This document shows positions 16,412 to 24,410 of a stretch of DNA of 64,000 nucleotides, piece after piece. Numbering within the stretch: position 1 is the stretch's first letter; each line of letters begins with the position of its first letter. The notes beneath the pieces are model-generated. The model saw only the letters and a list, made by a program, of their open reading frames with translations. It ran no database searches and was not told the origin of the DNA. Both the position numbers and the translations under genes were made by a program. The DNA comes from JANQRA01 sp035762545 (GTDB lineage Bacteria; Actinomycetota; Acidimicrobiia; Spongiisociales; ZC4RG35): assembly GCA_035762545.1 (NCBI GenBank), contig DASTOM010000038.1:1-64000 (forward strand). The letters run 5' to 3'.

Positions 16412-18285
16412 GACCGATACATGTCCTCGATGAGATCGCCGAACATCTCGGCCATCGACGCCCGCTTCAACTTCTGAGTGGCTGTGAGCTCACCATCTTC
16501 GTGGTCCAACTCTTTGGGGATCATCCGGAACTTGCGCACGTTCTCCACTCTGGCGAACTTCTCGTTCGTCTTGTCGACCACCTTCTGCATCAGTTCGATG
16601 ACCTCTGGCTTTTCAGCCAGGTCGCGGTAGGTCGTGTATGGGATGCCTCGCCGCGTGGCCCAGTCCCCCACTGTGTCGAACTCGATGGCGAGGAGAGCGG
16701 TCAGGTACTTGCGACCATCACCGATGACCATGGCCTCTTTGATGAACGGCGACACCTTCAGAGAGTTCTCGATCTCCGAAGGTGAGACGTTCTTGCCGCC
16801 GGAGGTGATGATGATGTCCTTCATACGGTCGACGATCTTCACGTGGGTCCCGTCGATCCAGATGCCCACGTCACCGGTCTTCAACCATCCGTCTTCGGTG
16901 AACGTCTCTGCCGTCTTCTCCGGCTTGTTCCAGTAGCCGACGAAGTTGCCGTCGTGTTTGGTCTGGATCTCTCCGGTCTCCTCGTCGATGCGGACCGTGC
17001 CCTCGACGTAGGGCTCGCCGACCGTGCCCACCCTGGCCCGTCCCGGATAGTTCACGGTGGCAACGGCCGAGTTCTCGGTCATCCCGTAGAGCTCATAGAT
17101 CTCGATGCCGAGACCCATGAAGAACTCGAGCACCTCGGGAGCGATCGGCGCCGCACCCGAGGCGGCGTACCGGCAGCGGCGAAGCCCGATGCGCTCTTTG
17201 AGGCTACGGAAGTAGATGAAGTTGAAGAACCAGTAAACGAGTCGGGAGGCGAAGGTGAACGAGCCACCGTTCTCGACCCGGACCCGTCCGATGTATCTGG
17301 CAGCGGCCATCGACGGCTTGGCCAAGACCCGCTTGGCGAACGATGCATCATTGAGCCTGATGAGGATGCCGGCATGGATCCTTTCCCAGATCCTCGGCAC
17401 GGCGAAGAAGATCGTCGGCTGGATCTCCCGAAGGTTCTGCTGGACCGTCTCGATCGACTCGGCGAAGTTCAGGGTCGGACCGTTGCCGGCCAGTGTCCAG
17501 GTGGAGAAGATCCGCTCCGCCACATGACACAGGGGTAGATAGGTGAGGAGGGTGTCATCGGTGCCCACCGGAGCTTGGTCGCCGAGCCGCTCCTGATTGT
17601 TGACGAGCTCCTCGAGGCAGAAGGTCACGTTGGCATGGGTGAGCATCGCCCCCTTGGGCGGACCTGTGGTCCCCGACGTGTAGACGAGCGTCATCACGTC
17701 GTCCTCCTCGGCCTCGGCCATCCTCCGTTCAACAGCGCCTGGGTGGTCGCTGCGATGGGCCTGACCCAGCGCGATGAAGTCGTCCCAGAAGATGAAGCGC
17801 TCGTCACTGTCGAGGGTGCGAAAACCGCGAGGCTCGACGTGGATGATCTTCTCGAGTTGGGGCAATGTGTCGATGACCGCGAGCACCTTGTCCGCCTGCT
17901 CCTGGTCCTCTGCCAGATGGACTTTGGAGCCAGAGTCTGTGAGTAGGTACTGGACCTCTGCGGGGGGGTTGGTCGGATAGAGCCCGACGGAGATGCCCCT
18001 GACAGCCACCGCTGCCATGTCGAGGATGACCCACTCGGGTCGGTCCTCGGAATGAATCGAAACCCGATCACCGACGTCGACGCCAAGAGCCAGAAGCCCG
18101 TGGGCTGCGTCGAGAATGGTCTCCCAGAGTTCAGACCAGGTGATCTCCTGCCAGATCCCGAACTCCTTCTCGCGCATGGCCACCTTGTTCGGAGACTCAC
18201 CTGCCCGTTCGCGGATCATCGCCGCCACGGTCCGATAGCCGACACCCGATGCAGGCGCGTCCTGCCGCTCAGCCAAAGTCGTCAT
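16408..18285 (-). CDS. Long-chain acyl-CoA ligase (AMP-binding, FadD15-like)
   Basis: 625 residues, a typical length. It has the adenylate-forming P-loop TSGTTGPPKG at about residue 205, YGMTENSA at about 395, GWLKTGDVG and the hinge/lysine region ITSGGKNVSPSEIE. It converts a carboxylic acid, ATP and CoA to acyl-CoA through an acyl-AMP. It is the first gene of an operon with a full Liv-type importer, so the imported ligand may be the acid activated here (inference). A 237-bp leader with a 6-4-6 palindrome precedes it. Confidence 0.92.
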   Translation of the reverse strand: MTTLAERQDAPASGVGYRTVAAMIRERAGESPNKVAMREKEFGIWQEITWSELWETILDAAHGLLALGVDVGDRVSIHSEDRPEWVILDMAAVAVRGISVGLYPTNPPAEVQYLLTDSGSKVHLAEDQEQADKVLAVIDTLPQLEKIIHVEPRGFRTLDSDERFIFWDDFIALGQAHRSDHPGAVERRMAEAEEDDVMTLVYTSGTTGPPKGAMLTHANVTFCLEELVNNQERLGDQAPVGTDDTLLTYLPLCHVAERIFSTWTLAGNGPTLNFAESIETVQQNLREIQPTIFFAVPRIWERIHAGILIRLNDASFAKRVLAKPSMAAARYIGRVRVENGGSFTFASRLVYWFFNFIYFRSLKERIGLRRCRYAASGAAPIAPEVLEFFMGLGIEIYELYGMTENSAVATVNYPGRARVGTVGEPYVEGTVRIDEETGEIQTKHDGNFVGYWNKPEKTAETFTEDGWLKTGDVGIWIDGTHVKIVDRMKDIIITSGGKNVSPSEIENSLKVSPFIKEAMVIGDGRKYLTALLAIEFDTVGDWATRRGIPYTTYRDLAEKPEVIELMQKVVDKTNEKFARVENVRKFRMIPKELDHEDGELTATQKLKRASMAEMFGDLIEDMYRS

Positions 18286-18395
18286 AGGTTGTCCTTCCTC
18301 ACAGGGTCGCGGAGCCTAGAGAAGCGTTCCGATCCTTGTAGCCAATGTTCCGCATAAATTTGAGCGGACACTCCGAATCGCCGCTGTCGAGCATT

Positions 18396-18411
18396 GTCGG
18401 TTGCGACCGAC
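18396..18411. promoter_or_regulatory. Palindromic operator candidate for the ligase-Liv operon
   Basis: GTCGGT-TGCG-ACCGAC is a perfect 6-4-6 palindrome 111 bp upstream of the ligase start, in the 237-bp gap after moaE. Its size fits a TetR- or MarR-type binding site, but no regulator gene is adjacent. The rest of the gap shows nothing I can name. Confidence 0.4.
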
Positions 18412-18522
18412 TGTTCGTCCTGACCTGTTGGCCCGGCTGGTTCCCACTCGTCTGCGCTGCAAACCCGCCCGGGACGCATCTCGATGCGGCACAGTAGAGA
18501 CGTTCCGGTGACACGGGCGCGG

Positions 18523-18957
18523 CTAGCTGCCCGGGCTCCACTCGGCACCACCCGGCCAGAACTCCTTCTTCCAGATCGGGGCACGCTGTTTCAACTCGTC
18601 GATCACGTACCTGGCGGCGTCGAATGCGTCGGCGCGGTGTGCGGACGATGCGACGACCGCCACCGAGGTCTCCCCGAGCTCGACCCGACCTGATCGATGC
18701 TCGACGGCAATCGCAATGATCGGCCAACTGGCGGTTGCCTCATCGACGATCTCCCTGATTCCCCGCTCGACCTCTTCGGTGTAGACCTCGTATTCGAGGT
18801 GGGTGACCCCTTCCTTGCCCGGGGAGTGATCCCGCACGGTCCCGAGGAACAACACGGTCGCACCGGATCCGCGATCGGCTACCTCGGCGATCAGGCGGGC
18901 AGGGTCGATGGGTGCTTCGCCCACCGACACACGGATCGATTGCCCTGTCTGCTCCAT
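18523..18957 (-). CDS. moaE: Molybdopterin synthase catalytic subunit MoaE
   Basis: 144 residues covering the whole MoaE fold: GATVLFLGTVRDHSPGKEGV near the N-terminus, HRSGRVELGETSVAVV in the middle and the catalytic-loop APIWKKEFW with its two lysines near the C-terminus. MoaE transfers sulfur carried by MoaD to precursor Z to make molybdopterin in the cytosol. No moaD or other cofactor gene is in the window. Its start is only 14 bp from the divergent htrA start, so at least one of the two may be leaderless. Confidence 0.94.
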   Translation of the reverse strand: MEQTGQSIRVSVGEAPIDPARLIAEVADRGSGATVLFLGTVRDHSPGKEGVTHLEYEVYTEEVERGIREIVDEATASWPIIAIAVEHRSGRVELGETSVAVVASSAHRADAFDAARYVIDELKQRAPIWKKEFWPGGAEWSPGS

Positions 18958-18971
18958 ACAATCAACAGCCT

Positions 18972-20123
18972 ATGACAAGTCCCCTCCCCCGGGAGCACCG
19001 TCCGGCCGGGGGAACCGAGCCACCGCCACAGACGCCGCCCAGGCGTGCCGACCCGTGGGCGATCGTCATGGGGATCATGGGCGGGGTACTGCTCGGGACC
19101 GGGCTGACGTTCGCAATTCTCGGCTATGTGGGCATATTCGAAGAGCCGACGCCTCCAACGATCCCGCCGGCTCCGACACTCACCGTGCCGCCCCCCACCT
19201 CCCCCGCACCTACATTCGGCGAGACCGCTTCGGCAGCCGCAGTTGCAGCCCTGGTGGCCCCTTCGACGGTGGCTGTCGAGATCGACTCGTTCTTGCTCTC
19301 CGGCTCTGGCAGCGGCGTCGTTTACGGGCCAGACGGATACATCATCACGAATCACCACGTGATCGACGGTGCCGGCTCGGTGGCGGTCGTCTTCCCCGAC
19401 GGAGGGCGGTTCCAGGCACAGGTCGTCGGCTCCGACCCGGTCACCGACATCGGCGTTCTGCTCGTGAACCGCACCGACCTCACCCCGATCACGCTGGGCA
19501 GTGCCGACGCCCTCGCCATTGGGGACGCTGCGGTAGCCGTGGGCAATCCGCTCGGGCTGGTCGGTGGGCCCACCGTGACCTCCGGGATCGTCAGTGCACT
19601 GGACCGCTCTCTTCAGGTGAACCCCGGCACTGACCTATACGGTCTCGTCCAGACCGACGCACCTATAGCCCCCGGATCGAGCGGGGGGGCCCTGGTCGAT
19701 GCGGCCGGCCGTCTGGTCGGGATCACGACTGCAGTGGCGGTCTCCGATGTCGGTCTGGCCGATCTCGGGTTTGCGGTCCCGATCGAGATCGCCATCGGTG
19801 TGGTCGACGACCTCATCGAAACCGGCGCGGTGCAACACGCACTGATGGGGATCCAGGGAGAGACCGCATGGGCTCGGGAGGATCAGGCCGAGTTCCCGGT
19901 GGGCATCCTCGTGGACGGCATCACGTCCGATTCCGCATACGAGGCGGCGGGTGGACGGGTAAACGACGTGATAGTCGAGATCGACGGGTTCCCGGTGAAC
20001 ACGTTCGACACTCTCCTGGCCCGTCTTCGACGCATGCGTGCAGGAGATGTCGTCCCGATCCGTATCCTCAGAAGCGATGCCAACACGACTCTGGATGTCA
20101 CGATGGGACTTCTCGAGCCATGA
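18972..20123 (+). CDS. HtrA/DegP-like membrane-anchored serine protease
   Basis: 383 residues from the ATG at 18972. A Pro-rich cytoplasmic tail leads to one transmembrane helix (IVMGIMGGVLLGTGLTFAIL), a Pro/Thr linker and a trypsin-like domain with the triad in ITNHHVID (His), DPVTDIGVLL (Asp) and APGSSGGAL (Ser). A C-terminal PDZ domain contains GRVNDVIVEIDGFPV. It degrades or refolds damaged exported proteins outside the membrane. Its stop overlaps the start of the COG5282 gene by 4 nt. The ECF sigma/anti-sigma locus lies 1.1 kb away. Confidence 0.92.
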   Translation: MTSPLPREHRPAGGTEPPPQTPPRRADPWAIVMGIMGGVLLGTGLTFAILGYVGIFEEPTPPTIPPAPTLTVPPPTSPAPTFGETASAAAVAALVAPSTVAVEIDSFLLSGSGSGVVYGPDGYIITNHHVIDGAGSVAVVFPDGGRFQAQVVGSDPVTDIGVLLVNRTDLTPITLGSADALAIGDAAVAVGNPLGLVGGPTVTSGIVSALDRSLQVNPGTDLYGLVQTDAPIAPGSSGGALVDAAGRLVGITTAVAVSDVGLADLGFAVPIEIAIGVVDDLIETGAVQHALMGIQGETAWAREDQAEFPVGILVDGITSDSAYEAAGGRVNDVIVEIDGFPVNTFDTLLARLRRMRAGDVVPIRILRSDANTTLDVTMGLLEP

Positions 20124-21184
20124 GTGACGACCTCTTCTCGAAGCTCTTCGAGCTGTTCAACCAACCCGGGCCGGTGAACTGGAAGCTCGCTGCCGAGGTG
20201 GCCCGACATCTGTCCGGGGAGCGCCAGCCAGTGGAGCCGTGGGCGGCCGAGGAGTTCCGCGAGTTGGCACGTCTGGCCGAGTACCGGCTGGAGTCGATCG
20301 CACCGTTCCCGGTGAGACCCGCCGCCGACGTGCTGCCCCTCGACCCTCGTGGCTGGGCCGAGAAGAACCTGGAGCTGTATGGCTCGCTGGTCGAGCCCTT
20401 CGCCACGTCGATGGCCGGTGGTGAGGCAGCTCCGATGATGGCTCAGCTGGCACCGGCGATGATCGGACTCCAGGTCGGCTCCCTGGTCGGATCGCTCTCC
20501 GCTTGGGCCGTCGCCGGATTCGACGCCGGTCTCCCTCCCGATCAGATCGGCCCACTGACCCTCATAGTCCCCAACATCGAGGCGCTGCAGGTGACCGGCG
20601 TGGACCAGCGTGAGGTACATCTGTGGGTCGTCGCAAACGAGGTTGCCTTCCGTTCGGTGTGTGATGTCGCCTGGATCCACGATCACCTGTCGGAGTTGGT
20701 GTCCGATTACGCAGCCGCAGCATCGATCGATCCGACGAAGCTGAGCGGGTTGATGCTCGGTGGAACCGACCCCGAGGCGATCGAGCGCGCGATCGAAGAA
20801 GCCGGCGGCATCGACGGCCTCATCGGTGGAGAGGAGGCAGAGGCGCCCCGTGCCGAGTTGGAGGCGTTCCTCGGAACGATCACGGGATGTGCCCGCTTGC
20901 TGGCGAGGAGGGCGGTCGGCGAGATGGCGCCCAACTTCCAGCGGATCACCGAGGCGAGAGATCATGAGCGTGACGAGGTGACCACGGGGCCCACGATCGG
21001 GGTCGGCCCTGTCCCATCAGAGGTGGTCCGCCTCGGCGACGAGTTCAACCAAGAGGTCGAGCGCCGCTACGGCGACGACGCTCTCCAGATCCTCTGGGCC
21101 GACCCACAACGCATGCCCACCGCGTCTGAGCTCCGCGACCCGACCGCATGGGCGGCCCGGGTGCTCCTCGACGGCTGGGGCTGA
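20120..21184 (+). CDS. COG5282/DUF2342 zincin-like protein lacking the HExxH motif
   Basis: 354 residues resembling the actinobacterial DUF2342 putative metalloprotease family: an N-terminal helical part with PVNWKLAAEVARH, a middle GLQVGSLVGSLSAWAVAGFD, and the region where the family carries its zinc HExxH helix. Here that helix reads LWVVANEVAFRSV, with Asn and Phe in place of the two His. The Glu remains. Zinc catalysis is therefore unlikely, and the protein may be a chaperone-like or regulatory pseudoenzyme. Translational coupling to htrA suggests a shared envelope-stress role. Confidence 0.75.
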   Translation: MSDDLFSKLFELFNQPGPVNWKLAAEVARHLSGERQPVEPWAAEEFRELARLAEYRLESIAPFPVRPAADVLPLDPRGWAEKNLELYGSLVEPFATSMAGGEAAPMMAQLAPAMIGLQVGSLVGSLSAWAVAGFDAGLPPDQIGPLTLIVPNIEALQVTGVDQREVHLWVVANEVAFRSVCDVAWIHDHLSELVSDYAAAASIDPTKLSGLMLGGTDPEAIERAIEEAGGIDGLIGGEEAEAPRAELEAFLGTITGCARLLARRAVGEMAPNFQRITEARDHERDEVTTGPTIGVGPVPSEVVRLGDEFNQEVERRYGDDALQILWADPQRMPTASELRDPTAWAARVLLDGWG

Positions 21185-21205
21185 GAGCCTCTACTGCGTC
21201 ATAGT

Positions 21206-21249
21206 TGAGCGGATTCGTCCCATATACGGGCTGAGCAACCCCGGGTTGG
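21206..21249 (-). repeat. 44-bp dispersed repeat, copy C
   Basis: On the minus strand it starts CCAACCCGGGGTTGCTCAGC 11 nt after the stop of the MucB-like gene and ends GAATCCGCTCA, with the inner palindrome CCCGTATATGGG. It fills most of the gap between two convergent genes. Confidence 0.75.
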
Positions 21250-21260
21250 CTGGAATCCGG

Positions 21261-22196
21261 CTATCCGAAGAGGTTGCGCCACCAGCGGCGGAGGAACCCG
21301 GGGTCTTCCGGTGCCGGCATCGCCGCGAGCACGGGTTCGTGCATGTCAGGCGGGAGGTCGCCGACCAGGGCCATCCCTCCGGTTTTGGTCTCCCAAACAT
21401 AGGTCACCTGACCGGCCGTGAACACCCGCTGATAGACGCCGGGTTCCACCTCGACGATGGTGGCCTCGGGCAGGGCCACGGCGTGAGCACCGGTCTCGAA
21501 CACTGCGAAGGAGAAGAAGCCGTCCGAGTAGTAGGCGAAGCGAAGCCCGTCCTCGTCCTCGTATTGGTCGAGCAGGTCGAAACCGGCGACTTCGTCGGGC
21601 AGCCCCGAGATCTCGTGATCGGTCGGGCCGGTACCCTCGACCTGAGCGGAATCGCCGGAAGTCGCCGCCAGAGACTCTGCGACGTCGGGTTCCAGTGACA
21701 CGAACCGGCGCTCGCAGTAGGTGTCCCCGTCGATGGTCAGAGTCACCGCCTGGACGAGTGCGCCGGTCTCGTCGTCGAACACCAGCTCGGCCCGTGGGGA
21801 GCCATCACGAATCAGAAGATATGACATTGCGGCCCGTCCCAGATACTCGACGGCTCGTTCCTCCGCGACCGTGTACAGCGGCTCGGCCTTCTCGTTACCG
21901 GTTCGGACCGCAGCCTCGGCGACCAGACCGCCGCTCTCATGCAACGACCAACTACCCGCCCCGGCAGCGATCTCGACGTCGTCGGTGACCGAAGACGAGA
22001 GGGTCAGGTCCTTGCCGGTCTGGGTGATGCGAACCACGGCATCCCGGACGCCATCAGGCGTCGAACAGCTGATGATCTGCTCGGCGGAGTAGTTGGCCTC
22101 CTGACTCCTGGTCAGTAGCTCATCGAGGTCGGCCCCGACAGCGGCAGTCGCAGGAACGATGGATATGACAGCAACCACAGCGATGAGCTTCCTCAT
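21261..22196 (-). CDS. MucB/RseB-like sigma-factor regulatory protein
   Basis: 311 residues with a cleavable signal peptide (MRKLIAVVAVISIVPATAAVGA) and a two-part extracytoplasmic body resembling MucB/RseB. The first part has a lipid-binding-like beta fold, the second GLPDEVAGFDLLDQYEDEDG and ATIVEVEPGVYQRVFTAG. RseB proteins sense envelope stress and control the anti-sigma factor. Its start overlaps the anti-sigma stop by 4 nt, consistent with one sigma/anti-sigma/RseB operon. Confidence 0.75.
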   Translation of the reverse strand: MRKLIAVVAVISIVPATAAVGADLDELLTRSQEANYSAEQIISCSTPDGVRDAVVRITQTGKDLTLSSSVTDDVEIAAGAGSWSLHESGGLVAEAAVRTGNEKAEPLYTVAEERAVEYLGRAAMSYLLIRDGSPRAELVFDDETGALVQAVTLTIDGDTYCERRFVSLEPDVAESLAATSGDSAQVEGTGPTDHEISGLPDEVAGFDLLDQYEDEDGLRFAYYSDGFFSFAVFETGAHAVALPEATIVEVEPGVYQRVFTAGQVTYVWETKTGGMALVGDLPPDMHEPVLAAMPAPEDPGFLRRWWRNLFG

Positions 22197-22603
22197 TCAC
22201 CACCCACCTGCACTGGCACCACGACCTTGGCCGGGCCAAATGCCGGGTCGAGCGAGGCCCGGGCGCCGAAACGGCTGTTCAGATCGTCGACCGACAAAGA
22301 GCCTGGGGGAGGCGTCACCAGGGCTGCGAAGGCGATCACGGCGATCAAGACTGCAGCGGCGACACCTGCCCAAAGGCCCTTGTTGCGACGGAGCGGTACT
22401 ACCACGGGGTCGGCCTCAGGGACGATGCCACGAGGCATGTCCAGGACGGGCAACGATCGCACTGCGCTGCGGACCCGCTGCATCTGCTCCAGTTCGGCAG
22501 AACATCGTCCACATGAGCCGAGATGGTCCATGAGCGAAACCAGCTCACCGTCGGTCAGCTCGCCATCCAGATAGGCACTGATCAGCTCGGACGGATGGGT
22601 CAC
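22193..22603 (-). CDS. Zinc-finger (ZAS) anti-sigma factor
   Basis: 136 residues. The N-terminus has LISAYLDGELTDGE and HLGSCGRCSAEL, giving the His-x3-Cys-x2-Cys ZAS zinc site. One transmembrane helix follows (LWAGVAAAVLIAVIAFAALV, about 77-96), then a short outer tail. It should hold the upstream ECF sigma factor at the membrane until a signal arrives. It overlaps the sigma gene by 4 nt and the MucB-like gene by 4 nt. Confidence 0.9.
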   Translation of the reverse strand: MTHPSELISAYLDGELTDGELVSLMDHLGSCGRCSAELEQMQRVRSAVRSLPVLDMPRGIVPEADPVVVPLRRNKGLWAGVAAAVLIAVIAFAALVTPPPGSLSVDDLNSRFGARASLDPAFGPAKVVVPVQVGGE

Positions 22604-23100
22604 GTCAACAATTCCTTCAGCATCTTCCGCCCCCGGTGGATCCGGCTGCGCACCGTTCCAATCGGCACTGCGACCGCAACGGCGATCTCCTCATACGAGA
22701 GCCCGACGACATCGCAGAGGACGACAGCCTCCCGGAAGTCGAGCGGCAGCTCGAGGAGTGCCTTCTGAATGTCGTCACCGAGGGAGATGCGGGCGTACTC
22801 GGCGTCTGCCGGCTCCGAGGACGCGAGGTCCCAGCGGTCGACTTCGTCGGGGAGAGGAGCCGTTGGCCGTCGCTGCTTGCGACGGACGTCATCGAGGAAG
22901 GCGTTGCGGGTGATGCGCCACAGCCAGCCTTCGAAACTGCCCGGCTGGTAGCTGGCGAGCCCGCGCCGGACTCTGAGCAATACCTCTTGGACGAGGTCGT
23001 GGGCGTCGTCGGGGTTACCCGTGAGCCGGTACGCAAAGTTGTAGATCTTCCGTCCGTAGACACGGGCGACCTCTTCCCATGTGAGCGGTATGGACTCCAT
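22600..23100 (-). CDS. ECF sigma factor, SigE-like
   Basis: 166 residues with sigma region 2 (NPDDAHDLVQEVLLRVRRGL, then GWLWRITRNAFLDDVRR) and region 4 (ALLELPLDFREAVVLCDVVG, then SYEEIAVAVAVPIGTVRSRI). It lacks regions 1 and 3, as expected for ECF factors. It directs RNA polymerase to an envelope-stress regulon and is released from the co-transcribed ZAS anti-sigma factor. With tatA upstream and htrA nearby the locus resembles mycobacterial sigE-rseA-htrA-tatB. Confidence 0.92.
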   Translation of the reverse strand: MESIPLTWEEVARVYGRKIYNFAYRLTGNPDDAHDLVQEVLLRVRRGLASYQPGSFEGWLWRITRNAFLDDVRRKQRRPTAPLPDEVDRWDLASSEPADAEYARISLGDDIQKALLELPLDFREAVVLCDVVGLSYEEIAVAVAVPIGTVRSRIHRGRKMLKELLT

Positions 23101-23147
23101 CTCTTCGGAGACCTACTCGGGAAACGCCGGCCGGAAGAGTTCAGTTC

Positions 23148-23381
23148 CTAGGAATCAGGAACTTCTGGGGGTTTCGGGGCGGGAGGGGTCTGCTGCGGCG
23201 GGTCTGTCTCGGTCGCCTGGGCGCCCTCGAGGTCCTCCTGGCTCCCCTCCTCGATGCCCTTGCGGAACTCCTTGGCTGAACTCCCCAGCGAACGAGCAAG
23301 ATCAGGCAGCTTCCGTGCTCCGAAAATCAGCAACACGATCAGCAGGATGATCAGTAGCTCTTGACCTCTCAGTCCAAACAC
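23148..23381 (-). CDS. tatA: Twin-arginine translocase subunit TatA/B-type
   Basis: 77 residues: a single N-terminal membrane helix (LLIILLIVLLIF), the FGARKLPDLARSLG hinge with the conserved FGxxKLP, an amphipathic helix and a Pro/Gln-rich tail. It forms the pore or TatB-like partner of the Tat system that exports folded proteins. The short length and hinge favour TatA; position next to the sigE-type locus favours the TatB role known from mycobacteria. tatC is not in the window. Confidence 0.88.
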   Translation of the reverse strand: MFGLRGQELLIILLIVLLIFGARKLPDLARSLGSSAKEFRKGIEEGSQEDLEGAQATETDPPQQTPPAPKPPEVPDS

Positions 23382-23424
23382 AAAGACCTCCTTACCGGCC
23401 CATCCTAACCCTGGGTGGGGCTAC

Positions 23425-24378
23425 CTACCCCAACGCCATCGAGTCGACGAAGCGCTGCACCCGCTCTCGGGTGATGAAACGCACCTTCGGCTGGTTGATC
23501 TCGATCTCATGGATCATGAACGGGCTGTATTTGTCGCTGATGAGAAGACCCCGCTCAGCCCCCGACGAAGAGAAGTCCGCCAGGAAGCGACGGATCACAC
23601 TCTCATCGAGTTCGGGGTAGTCACCCGGTCTGTAGGCGTCCGTGACGATGTAGGTGGAGACCCCGTCTTTGACGGCCATGTAGCTCCCCTCCCACGCCTG
23701 CTCTGTTACTCCATAACCGAACATGCGAAGCAATGCCACCACGAACTCGGGTCCGGTGAGGCCGTCAGGGTCGGTACCCATGGCGCGCAGTCCACGATCG
23801 AGGCCCTTGGGCAGTTTGAGCTCCTCGTGGAGAGGCCCGAGCTCGTCTTCGGGCACCGGAGCCGTCGTCCCGTACGTGATAGCACCGCCATCGTCCTCGT
23901 CGAAGTGAGCGGCGAACGGGTCGTGCGCCACATGGCGGAGGCTGATGCCGCTCGCGAGGAGAGGGGGCGGCAGCTCGCCCGGGGCGGGCAGCTTGTGCCG
24001 TCCGACTTCTCTGACATCGCCACGACCGGCGAAGACGACGACCTCCTGGACATCATCGATGGGGAGGATGTGTCGCTTCTCCCTGACGACTTCGATGGCC
24101 TCGCCGACCAGCAAATCGTTGAGGACCTCGTCATCCTCGTCCCCGAGCGGGACGTCGAAGGTGACTCTCGCTTGGCTACCGACGACGTGAAACGACTCAA
24201 GCGGGGCGCGGTGACCGACCTCCGCCTCGAAAAGGTCCCGACTGACCGCCAGACCGGTGGCGGCGGCCGAGCGCGACGATGCTGCCGCCTCTTCCATCCG
24301 CCTCTTCCGATTCCGGAACAGGTTGAACATGAGAAAGCCGACGAGGGCAAGGACGAGGACGACTATTAGGGGTTCCAC
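23425..24378 (-). CDS. Membrane-anchored protein of unknown function, possible Mrr-like C-terminal domain
   Basis: 317 residues. One N-terminal membrane helix (LIVVLVLALVGFLMFNLF) is followed by a basic cytoplasmic stretch and an acidic middle domain. The last 110 residues (from VVALLRMFGYGVTEQAW, through GLLISDKYSPFMIHEI) have the spacing of a restriction-endonuclease-like Mrr fold. The usual Asp...Glu-x-Lys catalytic set is not evident. I do not recognise a named family. It is between tatA and the CLC channel on the same strand, with short gaps. Confidence 0.6.
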   Translation of the reverse strand: MEPLIVVLVLALVGFLMFNLFRNRKRRMEEAAASSRSAAATGLAVSRDLFEAEVGHRAPLESFHVVGSQARVTFDVPLGDEDDEVLNDLLVGEAIEVVREKRHILPIDDVQEVVVFAGRGDVREVGRHKLPAPGELPPPLLASGISLRHVAHDPFAAHFDEDDGGAITYGTTAPVPEDELGPLHEELKLPKGLDRGLRAMGTDPDGLTGPEFVVALLRMFGYGVTEQAWEGSYMAVKDGVSTYIVTDAYRPGDYPELDESVIRRFLADFSSSGAERGLLISDKYSPFMIHEIEINQPKVRFITRERVQRFVDSMALG

Positions 24379-24410
24379 GATCTTGAATTCCTTGAGGTCA
24401 CGAGCCGAGT

